From contig NC_014122.1 of NCBI RefSeq assembly GCF_000092305.1, positions 806,001 to 870,000 of the forward strand: a stretch of DNA of 64,000 bases, in the 5' to 3' direction. Positions 10,191-19,819 of the stretch are shown here, one piece after another; within the stretch, counting starts at the first letter, position 1; each line of letters starts with the position of its first letter. A model generated the notes under the pieces. It saw only the letters and a program-made list of their open reading frames with translations. It made no database searches and was not told where the DNA came from. The stretch is from Methanocaldococcus infernus ME (lineage in GTDB: Archaea > AGJL01 > Methanococci > Methanococcales > Methanocaldococcaceae). Position numbers and translations under genes: made by a program.

Positions 10191-11957
10191 TTATGGAATA
10201 ATTATATCTCTCCTCTTAGCTGTATATATAAGGAACATGGCATTACTCCAACCTAAGGGTAGAGCTGAGACTGGAACTCCAAGATCTTTATGAACCTGCT
10301 CTGGGAATAGACCTTCAAAGGAATACTTTAGACACCACTTAAACAACTGGTTAGATTTATCTTTATACTTACTAATATTTAAGATTTCATATAACTTCTT
10401 ATAATATAGAGAGAGCCATAAGGTTGTTATAATCCAAGGATTCCCTCCAAAGTAGCAGTCCTCTGGATATCTTCCAATCCCTCCAACTCTGTAGTTAAAA
10501 GCTTTCTCTATAGCTTCAGCTGTTTTAATCATCCTTTCATCTTCAAACTTAACCAAGTTAAAGGGATAGCTTAAACCTAAGATACTTGTATCTATTTCTT
10601 CAAATATTGGATTTATAGACTTTAAAAATCTTCCCTTCTCTTCTGAGTAAAGTTTATTAACATCTCTCTTTAACCTCTCTAAACTTCTGTACCAACTCTC
10701 ATCAATATCCTTATTTAAGCTAATCCCTATTTCAATAGCTGATTTAAGTCCAGCATAGATAGCTCCAGTTGTGTAAGAGAAAACAGCAAACTTTTCCTCC
10801 CAGAGATCAAAGCATGGCTTAAATATAGAGTTAGCTAAATAATTCCCAGCTTTCTCAACCATATCCCAGAGTCTCTCCAAGAATTCCTTATTTCCATATA
10901 GCCTATTATAGACATTCAAAGCCCAAATCACTGAGCCAGCTTGATCTATCTGCTCTCCTGTTAGTCTTGGCTTTCCATTGACAAAATAATTTTGTAGCCA
11001 AGAGCCATTAGGATTCTGAACCTTGGCCATAAATTTAAAGAACCTCTCAGCAGGAAATTTAATTCCATAGAGAAGGAGAGCTATAGCTATATAAGAGCCA
11101 TCTCTTCCCCAGACATATCTGTAATCTGGATGAAGGGATGGAGAAGCTATAATCCCCCCACTTCTATCAGAGAGAAAGAGAAGGTTTATAAGAGCTTTCT
11201 CAATAATTTTTCTATAGCTTAGATATTCTTTATCTATATTTTTTAAGGCATTCTCCAAAACTCTGCTGTAGTAAGTCATGGTAATATTTTTAATATTACT
11301 AATCTGATGCTTTATAACCTTCATCTGCTCTAAGGCTATGTCTAAGTTAGACTTATATTGAGAGAGGATAAAAATTTTAAAGTTGTAACTTCTATCTATC
11401 TCAAACTCCCAGCATAGGGCACTGTCAGTTAAAACCCCTCTACTTTCATCATTTTCCTTCAAAATACCATTCTCTATATCAATATAGGCACTATCTTTAT
11501 CATACCTATGCCCACATTGATAAGAGCTTGGCTTTTTACTTGATGAGATTAAGAAAATGTAATCATTGGCTATCTTTACAATATTTCCATCTATATACTT
11601 AACTACATTCTCCTTAGGTGGTTCTCCAACTCTTAAGTTTTCATAAAAAAAGAACTTTAGATTTCTCTTTTCTCCAAAATTTTTTATAAAGATATCTTTA
11701 ATTAGAACATCATGGGAAATTGGAATATAGTCCTTAACAACTATCTCTAAATCTCTACCTTTATAAATACTTTTTAAGTAAAAGTCCTCTAAAACTTGAG
11801 AAACTTTAAAGTCCCAGCACCACTTTATATTTTTGTCATAGACAGCAAATAGGCCATCAAAGAAATGGGCTTCATAACCAACATTTGGGTAGAATAAGTA
11901 TTCCATCTCTCCATAATCTCCAAACTTAATAAGTAATCCAGAATTTCCAAGAATCAT
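10191..11957 (-). CDS. GH15 glucoamylase / glucodextranase-like
   Basis: A 588-residue glycoside hydrolase family 15 protein releasing glucose from the ends of alpha-glucans. The C-terminal half has the (alpha/alpha)6 barrel signatures WGRDGSYIAIAL and GLFPEQVH...GWSNAMFLIYT, and the N-terminal third is beta-rich. An upstream extension of the frame to 12062 lacks a ribosome binding site and overlaps dcd. The ATG at 11957 follows GGTGAgtctaaa and gives MILGNSGLLIKFGDYGE, so it is preferred. Confidence 0.9.
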   Translation of the reverse strand: MILGNSGLLIKFGDYGEMEYLFYPNVGYEAHFFDGLFAVYDKNIKWCWDFKVSQVLEDFYLKSIYKGRDLEIVVKDYIPISHDVLIKDIFIKNFGEKRNLKFFFYENLRVGEPPKENVVKYIDGNIVKIANDYIFLISSSKKPSSYQCGHRYDKDSAYIDIENGILKENDESRGVLTDSALCWEFEIDRSYNFKIFILSQYKSNLDIALEQMKVIKHQISNIKNITMTYYSRVLENALKNIDKEYLSYRKIIEKALINLLFLSDRSGGIIASPSLHPDYRYVWGRDGSYIAIALLLYGIKFPAERFFKFMAKVQNPNGSWLQNYFVNGKPRLTGEQIDQAGSVIWALNVYNRLYGNKEFLERLWDMVEKAGNYLANSIFKPCFDLWEEKFAVFSYTTGAIYAGLKSAIEIGISLNKDIDESWYRSLERLKRDVNKLYSEEKGRFLKSINPIFEEIDTSILGLSYPFNLVKFEDERMIKTAEAIEKAFNYRVGGIGRYPEDCYFGGNPWIITTLWLSLYYKKLYEILNISKYKDKSNQLFKWCLKYSFEGLFPEQVHKDLGVPVSALPLGWSNAMFLIYTAKRRDIIIP

Positions 11958-11994
11958 TTTAGACTCACCAAAAATTTTGAGGTGTTGGATAACT

Positions 11995-12591
11995 ATGATA
12001 TTAAGTGACAAAGACATATTAAAAAATATTGAGTCCAAAAATTTAATTATCAAGCCTTTCAATAAGAAACACTTAGGTCCCTGTAGTTATGATGTAACCC
12101 TTGGAGATGAATTTATCATATATGAAAGTGAAGTTTATGACTTAACAAAACCCTTAGAATATAAAAAAGTTAAAGTAAAGAACTCTCTTTTAGTCTGTCC
12201 TTTAAATTATATTGGAGATGTAGAGAAATTAAAGGAGAAGTATGAAGTTGACTTAGCTGTCAAAGGTGGAATTTTAGGGACAACAAATGAATACATAGAA
12301 TTACCAAATAACATCTGTGCCCAATATCAAGGAAGAAGTAGCTTAGGGAGAGTTTTTTTAACCTCACATCAAACAGCTGGCTGGATAGATGCTGGCTTTA
12401 AGGGAAAGATAACTCTTGAAATAGTGGCCTTTGACAAGCCAGTTATTCTCTATGTTGGGCAAAGAATAGGGCAACTGATCTTTAGCTATCTAAATACCCC
12501 AGCTGAGGTTGGCTACTGTGAGAGGAAGATGTCTAAGTATAAAAATCAGAGTTCTGTGCTTCCATCTTTAATACATAGGGACTTTGAGTGA
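11995..12591 (+). CDS. dcd: Bifunctional dCTP deaminase/dUTPase
   Basis: Converts dCTP to dUMP, feeding thymidylate synthesis and limiting uracil in DNA. The 198-residue protein carries the trimeric dUTPase-fold motifs GPCSYDVTLGDEF near 28-40, QGRSSLGR near 110-117 and TAGWIDAGFKGKITLE near 124-139. It is very close to the Methanocaldococcus bifunctional enzyme. The in-frame TTG at 11977 sits in the ribosome-binding region, so the ATG at 11995 is used. It diverges from the GH15 gene with only 37 bp between the start codons. Confidence 0.92.
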   Translation: MILSDKDILKNIESKNLIIKPFNKKHLGPCSYDVTLGDEFIIYESEVYDLTKPLEYKKVKVKNSLLVCPLNYIGDVEKLKEKYEVDLAVKGGILGTTNEYIELPNNICAQYQGRSSLGRVFLTSHQTAGWIDAGFKGKITLEIVAFDKPVILYVGQRIGQLIFSYLNTPAEVGYCERKMSKYKNQSSVLPSLIHRDFE

Positions 12592-12597
12592 TTATAA

Positions 12598-13461
12598 ATG
12601 ATTATTGGGAGTAGGGGCAGTAAGCTTGCTTTATATCAAGCTAATCTTGTTCTAAAAAAGTTAAAAAGCCTTGGGATTGATGGAGAGGTAAAGATTATAA
12701 AAACAAGAGGAGATCAGATAAAAGATAGGGCTTTACATTCCATAGGGATAGGGGTTTTTACTAAAGAGCTTGATCTCTCTCTTTTAAACCATGAGATAGA
12801 TATAGCTGTCCATAGCTTAAAGGATATTCCAACAGTTTGGAATTCAAGGTTAAGTTATGTTGTTTTAGAAAGAGATTATCCAAATGATTTACTGATTGCC
12901 AATAAGGAAGATATTAAAGTAATAGGAACCTCAAGTCTAAGAAGGAGAGCTTTTTTAAAAGAGCTCTATAGAGATGCTGAATTTAAACTCCTAAGGGGGA
13001 ATGTTGATACAAGATTAAGGAAGTTAAAAGATAATGAGTATGATGCCATAGTTCTCTCTGAAGCAGGGGTTAGGAGGTTAAATATAGATCTCTCAGAGTT
13101 TTTAGTTTATAAACTTCCCATTCTCCCAGCCCCTGGGCAAGGGGTTATAGCTGTTGCCTATAGAAAGGAAGATGAGAAAATTAAAAATATCTTGGAGAAA
13201 ATTAATGATAAAAAGACTTTCTTAGAAACAACTGCTGAGAGAAAGGCTTTAAATGAGCTTGGCTGTGGCTGTCATGTTCCATTTGGAGCCTTTGCTAAGT
13301 ATGAGGGTAAGAGGTTAATGTTAAAGGTAGCTGTAGCTAATAAAGATAGAGTAATAAAAAAGGAAAGCTCTATATGTTGTGAAGTAGATGAGATAGAGAA
13401 AGCTGAAAAATTAGGAGAAAGCTTAGGAAGGGAGTTGAGAAGATGTATAAGAGAGTTGTAG
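12598..13461 (+). CDS. hemC: Porphobilinogen deaminase (hydroxymethylbilane synthase)
   Basis: Polymerises four porphobilinogens into hydroxymethylbilane for corrinoid, F430 and haem-type tetrapyrroles. The 287-residue protein begins MIIGSRGSKLALYQA, has the LRRRAFLK and RGNVDTRL substrate-binding arginine blocks, and carries the dipyrromethane-cofactor cysteine at about Cys225 in GCGCHVP. It lies 6 bp after dcd and overlaps the next gene by 19 bp, so the three are likely one operon. Confidence 0.95.
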   Translation: MIIGSRGSKLALYQANLVLKKLKSLGIDGEVKIIKTRGDQIKDRALHSIGIGVFTKELDLSLLNHEIDIAVHSLKDIPTVWNSRLSYVVLERDYPNDLLIANKEDIKVIGTSSLRRRAFLKELYRDAEFKLLRGNVDTRLRKLKDNEYDAIVLSEAGVRRLNIDLSEFLVYKLPILPAPGQGVIAVAYRKEDEKIKNILEKINDKKTFLETTAERKALNELGCGCHVPFGAFAKYEGKRLMLKVAVANKDRVIKKESSICCEVDEIEKAEKLGESLGRELRRCIREL

Positions 13462-14360
13462 CAATGGTTGATCAGAACTTAGATATGGTTGAAATTGTTG
13501 AAGAACATCCATGTCCAAATGGTAGTGAGTGGATCATCTATCAATATAAAAAAACTTCTCCCCTAATCCTCTCAGCTTGGAGAGAGGGAAATAAGCATCA
13601 TTTTGTAACAAAGATTGGGAAGAGGGAGTTAAACTTAATCCCTTCCTATGCTGCTGCTGGAATTGAGGAGGTTAGTGTTAAAGAAGATAAGGTTTTTATA
13701 ACCTACTCTGGCCTTGCTGGAGCTGGAGTTGGAGCCATGCTAAGGAAAGGAGCTGAGAATGTTATAGATGTTGAAATCTTAGAAGAGGGTGGAGGTAGTA
13801 GATTAGGGAGAAGTAGAGTGATAACTCCAAAAATGGAGAAGGTTATTATAGGGATAGATGACACTGACACAAAGGAGAAAGGAGCTACATGGGTTTTAGC
13901 CCATGAAATAGGGTTAGAGGTTGAGAAGGAAGGTTATGGTTATTACTTGGATCATACAATTGTCCAACTCTACCCAGGAAATCCTGACAAAACACAGAAT
14001 TGTGTTTCCATAGCCTTAAGTTTTGCCATAAAGCCAGAGTATAAGTATAAGATAGAGAGGTTTGTAAAAAAACTCTTAGAGGAGAAGACTCTTTCAGACA
14101 ATACTGCTATGGCTGTTTATTATGGCCTATTCCCATCAAAGAGTATGAGACTATTTAGCTTAAAGGCTAAGAAAGAGATGGTTAGCTTAGAAGAGGCTAA
14201 GAGAGTGGCACTAATAAATAATATTTCCTTACATAAAATAACTGGAGAAAAGGGAATTATTGGAGCTGTAGCAGCCTTAGGATTGGCTGAATATCACTGT
14301 ATAGCCCCTAAGTTGTATGAGGATGTTGAAAAAATGATAAGAGAAAAAAGAATTATTTGA
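13443..14360 (+). CDS. Methanogenesis marker protein 11-like (TiaS-related)
   Basis: A 305-residue protein with a central GIDDTDTKEKGATWVLAHEI motif, shared by methanogenesis marker 11 and the DUF1743 domain of the tRNA-Ile2 agmatinylcytidine synthetase TiaS. The N-terminal third (EHPCPNGSEWIIYQYKKTSP) is typical of the marker family. The biochemical function is not established. The ATG at 13443 overlaps the hemC end; a second in-frame ATG at 13464 is an alternative. I see no CG dinucleotides in the gene, in sharp contrast to the ATPase gene that follows. Confidence 0.7.
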   Translation: MYKRVVAMVDQNLDMVEIVEEHPCPNGSEWIIYQYKKTSPLILSAWREGNKHHFVTKIGKRELNLIPSYAAAGIEEVSVKEDKVFITYSGLAGAGVGAMLRKGAENVIDVEILEEGGGSRLGRSRVITPKMEKVIIGIDDTDTKEKGATWVLAHEIGLEVEKEGYGYYLDHTIVQLYPGNPDKTQNCVSIALSFAIKPEYKYKIERFVKKLLEEKTLSDNTAMAVYYGLFPSKSMRLFSLKAKKEMVSLEEAKRVALINNISLHKITGEKGIIGAVAALGLAEYHCIAPKLYEDVEKMIREKRII

Positions 14361-14792
14361 AGGTTTTAGTTATGAAATTCTACAATAGAGAGAAAGAAGT
14401 TAGATATCTAAAAACTTACTGTCAATTAGAGCCAAACTCTATTTTATTCGTTTATGGCCCTAAATCTTCTGGAAAATCTACAGTAATAAGGAGAGTTATT
14501 AAAGAGCTTGAAGATAGTGATATCGTATTTTTCTATTATAATTTAAGAGAGTACGCTACACCAACAAAGGAAGAGTTTTTAAGTATTTTCTTTGAAAAAG
14601 GGAAGAAGTATGTTAGGAATGAGTTAATGATAGATGTAAAAGTGTTTAAATTTGCTACAGAAAAAGAATGGGATGAAAATATAAAATTAAATGATGTCTT
14701 TAGAAAAATCAAAGAGAACATAAATACTGTCGTAAAAGAGGGAAAAAAACCGGTTTTAGTTATAGACGAGCTTCAAAAGTTAAAGAATATGG

Positions 14793-15215
14793 TCATGTAC
14801 CAAATTTTGATATAATGTCTTTATTATAAAAATATACCAATAAATCGATAATAATATTATGCATTTCCATAGACTTAGAATATCGAATACCTCTTCTAAC
14901 TAATCTTGCACATGAATTTCTAAATGTTAAGAAGGTTCTTTCTACCCGTCTTGTATATTCCTTACCAATTTTATGTCTTTCGTTAGGAAGTATGTTGTAA
15001 GCTTTCCATTTATCGGTATAGAATGTACATTTATCCAATACTTTCTTAGGAATTTCTTTAAGAAGTTTTTTAAGCGATTTGTCTGATCTATCGCCAGTTT
15101 TATGCGCTATGATTAGTCCAGTATTTTTATCGACTGCTATCCATATCCACACTTTATTATCCTTAGATCTAACGAAAGAATGCATTTCATCTATTTCTAA
15201 ATGTATTTGGTTCAT
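14793..15215 (-). CDS. IS1-family InsB-like DDE transposase domain
   Basis: The second frame of the element, 140 residues from the ATG at 15215. It carries the IS1 catalytic residues: Asp in IDEMHSFV near residue 9, Asp in CTFYTDKWKAY, and Glu in RRVERTFLTFRN followed by the conserved basic stretch ARLVRRGIRYSKS. The stop codon lies inside the terminal repeat. The open frame continues upstream of the ATG through KIKLN to the A7 run, so the active transposase is probably an InsA-InsB fusion made by frame change. A free InsB is the alternative. Confidence 0.85.
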   Translation of the reverse strand: MNQIHLEIDEMHSFVRSKDNKVWIWIAVDKNTGLIIAHKTGDRSDKSLKKLLKEIPKKVLDKCTFYTDKWKAYNILPNERHKIGKEYTRRVERTFLTFRNSCARLVRRGIRYSKSMEMHNIIIDLLVYFYNKDIISKFGT

Positions 15216-15222
15216 ATTAAGT

Positions 15223-15516
15223 TTAATTTTCCTGTTCGCATTGTTTAGTTTTTTTAAAATCTTTAATCCACCTAAGTATTGTAGTTGTACTTAGTTTAAA
15301 TACTCTACCGGCTTGTCTAATCCCTAAACCCTCAAAAACTACACTTCTAACAACTTTTTCTTTAAAACTATCGGAATATCTAGGAGCTTTAGATTCTTCA
15401 ACAAATCGTCTCTTACATTTTTTACACAAATACATCTGCCTAACTCCGTATTTCTCTGACTTGTGCTTTCCTGCCTTAACGACTTTATCCGAATTACAAT
15501 ATTTACACCTGATCAT
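15223..15516 (-). CDS. IS1-family InsA-like zinc-finger/HTH protein
   Basis: A 97-residue first frame of the insertion sequence. It has a zinc ribbon (CKYC...LCKKC, residues ~4-34) followed by a helix-turn-helix region reading GLGIRQAGRVFKLSTTTILRWIKDF, the DNA-binding part of IS1 transposases. An upstream ATG at 15534 is also in frame, but no Shine-Dalgarno decides between them; family alignment favours 15516. The frame ends 8 bp before the InsB ATG. A seven-A run on the coding strand (15249-15255) lies where the two frames overlap. Confidence 0.85.
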   Translation of the reverse strand: MIRCKYCNSDKVVKAGKHKSEKYGVRQMYLCKKCKRRFVEESKAPRYSDSFKEKVVRSVVFEGLGIRQAGRVFKLSTTTILRWIKDFKKTKQCEQEN

Positions 15517-16162
15517 AAGAAAAATATATATCATAAATGATATATATCAATTGCGCGTACATGACCAAGAATATTTACTTCAATGGAGAAAAATCTTTAT
15601 TAAACGAGCTATTTAACTTATTCGTCTCTCTAACCAAGATGGAACATCTTTCCCATGTCATCTGCTTAACTTCTGACACTCTATTTATTGAAGAAATATA
15701 CCAAAACTCTACATTAGAAAACGCTTCCGAATACTATTTAATTGATTGGTTAGAAAAAGAAGACATTAAAAAAATCTTAAAAGAAGAGAACTTCAGTGAA
15801 GAGGAGATAGATTACGCTATAAACTACCTCTCTTTACCATATGAAATAACCGAGTTAATAAATAATAAAAAGCTTGGCTTAACAGTTGAAGAAACTATAA
15901 AAAAGTGGATAAATATTGAAAGAGATAAATTAATTTACTTATTAAAGACAAACAGAGAGAGGAAAGAAAACCTATTAAGAGTTTTAAATAAATTTAAAAA
16001 CAGTATTGAAGTGAATATTGACAACTTTGAAGATGAAATTTTTGAAGACACTAAATTTCTAATAAAAAATGAAATTCTCTTCTATGACATTATTAACGGC
16101 ATAATAAAGCCAACATCAATAAAAAAATGGTATGCTATAAAGAAATTATTAAAATAAAATTC

Positions 16163-16987
16163 TTACTGAGGCTTCTCTAATAATTTTCTTTTACTTAATA
16201 TTCTCCCATCCTTAGCATGTGGTTTTCTACTAACCATATCTGTAGCTTTCTCTAACTCTCTTGCCTCATCTGCTAACTTGGCAGCCTGTCTTAAGAGTTC
16301 ATGGGCTGAAGCTGCTAATATAATATATCTCTCAGGCTCCTTAACCATAAAGCAGGCTTTAACATCTATATTAGCTACTTCTTCAGCCATATTGTAAGAG
16401 GCTATAGCCTTAGCTTTAGCATAAGGATTGGAATATTCCATTCTTTCAACAGCTTTCTCAGCATCAACAACTATCCTTGGAAGTTCAGGCTCTTTACCTT
16501 CTTTAATATATTCTATAACTCTATCAATTTCCTCCTGAACTAATCTAACAACTCCTGTAACAGCCAAAACTTTTAATATATCTGAATTAAATAAAGCTAC
16601 TTCAGTAGGGTCTAAAAATTCTCTCCTTGCCCCTATCATTGGGTCTCCTTTTATTAAGATGTAACCCAATCCCTCTTTCTCCATCTCATCTTTAACCTTA
16701 ATACCTGGAGCATCTCCTATAATGATAGATGGGATTTTACATTCACTTAATAACTCTCTTGCCTTCCTTGGCCCAGGAGCTGCAGGATTTGGCCCAATAT
16801 AAATAATAAGATCAGGTTTCTCCTCAATCATCTTCTTAACAACATATTCAACAGATTCAGGATTCATCTTAGCTCCACTACCATAGACTAAAACATTTAT
16901 ATCTCTTTCAGCTCTTTCATCTAAGGCTAAATCTACAACTAAAGAGGTTCCAATATTTCCACACTTAACAATTCCAACTTTAACCAT
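16163..16987 (-). CDS. mtd: F420-dependent methylene-H4MPT dehydrogenase
   Basis: Reversibly reduces methenyl- to methylene-tetrahydromethanopterin with reduced F420 in methanogenesis. The 274-residue protein starts MVKVGIVKCGNIGTSLVVDLALDERA and holds the family block YIGPNPAAPGPRKARELL; length and sequence match archaeal Mtd throughout. The ATG has GTGAGAG upstream. The gene is convergent with the broken ATPase (5 bp apart) and divergent from prs. Confidence 0.95.
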   Translation of the reverse strand: MVKVGIVKCGNIGTSLVVDLALDERAERDINVLVYGSGAKMNPESVEYVVKKMIEEKPDLIIYIGPNPAAPGPRKARELLSECKIPSIIIGDAPGIKVKDEMEKEGLGYILIKGDPMIGARREFLDPTEVALFNSDILKVLAVTGVVRLVQEEIDRVIEYIKEGKEPELPRIVVDAEKAVERMEYSNPYAKAKAIASYNMAEEVANIDVKACFMVKEPERYIILAASAHELLRQAAKLADEARELEKATDMVSRKPHAKDGRILSKRKLLEKPQ

Positions 16988-17072
16988 ACTCTCACTTAAA
17001 AAAGTTTTATGACATAACTTATAATACTATTAGTTTAACTTAATAATATAAAAAGATTCTTTGAGGTGGTAA

Positions 17073-17939
<867 letters not shown>

Positions 17940-17941
17940 GT

Positions 17942-18313
17942 ATGAGATTAACAGGAAAGATGAAGAGAATTTTAAGGGCTAAGGCTCATCACTTAGAGCC
18001 AGTAGTTTGGGTTGGAAAAGAAGGAAGTGATAAAGTCATTAAAGAAGTTGATAGGCAGTTAGAGGCAAGAGGGTTAATAAAGGTTAAGGTTAGAAAAGCA
18101 GCTTTATTATATGAAGATAAGGAAGAGATAGCTAACAAGTTAGCCAAGGAAACAGATTCAGAGGTTGTCAGTGTTATTGGTAATGTGATAACCCTATTTA
18201 GACCAAGAGAAGGATGGAAAAAATATTTAGCTAAGAAGCCAAAGAAGGTTAAGAAGAAAGAGGAAGAAGCTATAAGATTATTTGAAAAGTTCAAGAAAAA
18301 GGTTTTAAAGTGA
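17942..18313 (+). CDS. CRM/YhbY-domain RNA-binding protein
   Basis: A 123-residue protein with a CRS1-YhbY (CRM) domain over residues ~1-95: MKRILRAKAHHLEPVVWVGKEG, the classical GxxG-bearing start, and a closing VVSVIGNVITLFRP. A lysine-rich tail follows. Bacterial relatives associate with pre-50S ribosomes, and an archaeal role in ribosome maturation is inferred. It starts 2 bp after prs and 5 bp before sppA, so it is translationally coupled. Confidence 0.88.
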   Translation: MRLTGKMKRILRAKAHHLEPVVWVGKEGSDKVIKEVDRQLEARGLIKVKVRKAALLYEDKEEIANKLAKETDSEVVSVIGNVITLFRPREGWKKYLAKKPKKVKKKEEEAIRLFEKFKKKVLK

Positions 18314-18318
18314 TGTAA

Positions 18319-19221
18319 ATGAGAAAAATAGTTCTTCTCATTATTATTCTTTTTATTCTTTTAGTTGTGTCAATATCAGCTCTTATTTTAATGCCCTTTA
18401 ACTTTGGAGGGAAGATAGCTAAAGTTTATTTGTGCAATGAAATTTATTATGACTATTCTCCCTCTGGCTTCTTTGAGAAAAAGAGAGATGCTAACTATTA
18501 TATTAACCTATTAGATAAGTTAGAGAAAGATAAGAGTGTTAAAGGAGTACTTTTAATTATTAACTCTCCTGGTGGAGAGGTTGTAGCAAGTGAAGAGCTG
18601 GCTAAGAAGGTGAAGGAAGTTTCAGAAAAAAAGCCTGTTGTTGCTTACATACAAACCATAGGAGCCTCTGGAGCTTACATGGTAGCAAGCTCTTCTAACT
18701 ACATAGTGGCTCAGAGACACTCAGTTGTTGGAAGCATAGGGGTTAGAATGGACATTATCCATTTTTATGGACTGATGAAGAAGTTGGGGATTAATGTAAC
18801 AACCATAAAGGCTGGGAAATATAAGGATATAGGCTCCCCTTACAGGCCAATGACTCCTGAAGAGAAGAAAATTTTAGAGAAAATGATAAATGAAACATAC
18901 AACTACTTTATTATGTGGGTAGCTAAAAATAGGAATTTATCAATTAATTATACAAAGAAGATAGCTGAGGGTAAGATATACTTAGGAGAGGATGCTAAAA
19001 AAGTTGGTTTGGTTGATGAGGTTGGAGATGAAGAAGTGGCTTTAAAAAAGCTGGAAGAGTTGGCAAATGTTACAAACCCAACAATTGAAGAATATGGCTT
19101 AAGTGAAACCTCTGGCTTCTTTGGCTTAGACTTAGAGAGATTAGCTTACTACTTTGGATATGGTGTTGGAAAAGGATTATCCTCAGTATTTAAAGAGTTA
19201 AATGTCAAAATTGAGGGTTAG
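18319..19221 (+). CDS. sppA: Signal peptide peptidase SppA
   Basis: Membrane-bound serine protease that degrades cleaved signal peptides. The 300-residue protein has one N-terminal membrane helix (residues ~3-25). The catalytic serine lies in TIGASGAYMVASSSNY near 112-127 and the general-base lysine in TIKAGKYKDIGSPYR near 172-186, the Ser/Lys dyad of archaeal SppA. The active domain should face outside. It is followed 2 bp later by a lipoprotein-like DJ-1 gene. Confidence 0.93.
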   Translation: MRKIVLLIIILFILLVVSISALILMPFNFGGKIAKVYLCNEIYYDYSPSGFFEKKRDANYYINLLDKLEKDKSVKGVLLIINSPGGEVVASEELAKKVKEVSEKKPVVAYIQTIGASGAYMVASSSNYIVAQRHSVVGSIGVRMDIIHFYGLMKKLGINVTTIKAGKYKDIGSPYRPMTPEEKKILEKMINETYNYFIMWVAKNRNLSINYTKKIAEGKIYLGEDAKKVGLVDEVGDEEVALKKLEELANVTNPTIEEYGLSETSGFFGLDLERLAYYFGYGVGKGLSSVFKELNVKIEG

Positions 19222-19223
19222 CT

Positions 19224-19814
19224 ATGAAAAAGTATTTATTTATTATTATTTTCTTTGTGCTATTAAGTATGTGCATAAATAATAAGGTTGAGAGTATGAA
19301 GGGAAAAATATTGATGGTTATAGCTCCTGAAAACTTTAGGGATGAAGAGCTATTTGAGCCTATGGCTGTCTTTGAAAATAATGGTTATGCTGTTGATATA
19401 GCATCCACAAAAAAAGGAGTTTGTAAGGGAATGCTTGGAGCTGAGGTTAAGGTAAATTTAACAATAGATGAGGTTGATCCTAAAAACTATGTGGCTATAG
19501 TAATTATTGGAGGTACAGGGTCTCCAAAGTACTTATGGCATAATGAAAAACTAATTAACCTTGTTAAAGAATTCTATGAGGAAAATAAGACTGTAGCAGC
19601 TATCTGCTTGTCTCCTGTTGTCTTAGCAGAGGCTGGGATTTTAAAGGGTAAGGAAGCTACAGTTTTTCCAGCTAAGGAAGCCTTGGAGGAGTTTAAAAAG
19701 TATGGAGTTAAGTATGTTGATAAGGGAGTAGTTAGAGTTGATAAAATAGTCACTGCAAAATCTCCCGACTATGCGAGGGTTTTTGGCTTAGAGGTTTTAA
19801 AAACTTTAGAATAA
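19224..19814 (+). CDS. DJ-1/PfpI-family protein with lipoprotein-like signal
   Basis: A 196-residue protein. Residues 1-17 form a hydrophobic signal ending in LLSMC, a plausible lipobox, so it may be exported and lipid-anchored; an internal ATG at codon 25 would give a cytoplasmic form. The remainder is a DJ-1/PfpI domain with the nucleophile-elbow cysteine in VAAICLSPVVLAEAG and an upstream acidic residue in NFRDEELFEP. Family members include proteases, chaperones and deglycases; the exact activity is unknown. It is probably co-transcribed with sppA. Confidence 0.8.
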   Translation: MKKYLFIIIFFVLLSMCINNKVESMKGKILMVIAPENFRDEELFEPMAVFENNGYAVDIASTKKGVCKGMLGAEVKVNLTIDEVDPKNYVAIVIIGGTGSPKYLWHNEKLINLVKEFYEENKTVAAICLSPVVLAEAGILKGKEATVFPAKEALEEFKKYGVKYVDKGVVRVDKIVTAKSPDYARVFGLEVLKTLE

Positions 19815-19819
19815 GCTTA

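Larger units (their letters stand above)
14791..15566 (-). mobile_element. IS1-family insertion sequence, 776 bp
   Basis: The ends are inverted repeats starting GGTCATGTAC (14791-14800 and the complement of 15557-15566), followed by a variable stretch and a second matching block TTGATATA. The element is flanked by an 8-bp direct repeat AAGAATAT (14783-14790 and 15567-15574), the target-site duplication. Two minus-strand frames encode an InsA-like zinc-finger/HTH protein and an InsB-like DDE catalytic domain. Length, the GGT-starting ends, the 8-bp duplication and the two-frame layout all fit the IS1 family. The element looks structurally complete. Confidence 0.92.
14372..16157 (+). pseudogene. 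Archaeal AAA ATPase gene split by an IS1-family element
   Basis: The 5' part (14372-14790) encodes an archaeal ATPase (ATPase_2, PF01637-type) N-terminus with Walker A GPKSSGKST at residues 29-37 and a Walker B VLVIDELQKL just before the break. The 3' part (15575-16157) resumes with IYFNGEKSLLNELFNLFVSLTKMEHLSHV and runs to a natural stop. Joining 14790 to 15575, i.e. removing the element and one 8-bp target copy, gives one uninterrupted frame of about 333 codons reading LQKLKNIYFNGE. An upstream TTG at 14357 is in frame, but the ATG at 14372 matches the paralogue's start at 36471. CG dinucleotides are frequent here. Such ATPases are abundant in methanococci and of unclear function. Confidence 0.9.

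Noticed and set aside
15079-15294. Plus-strand frame inside the insertion sequence
   Set aside because: It is antisense to the transposase and shows no recognisable domain.
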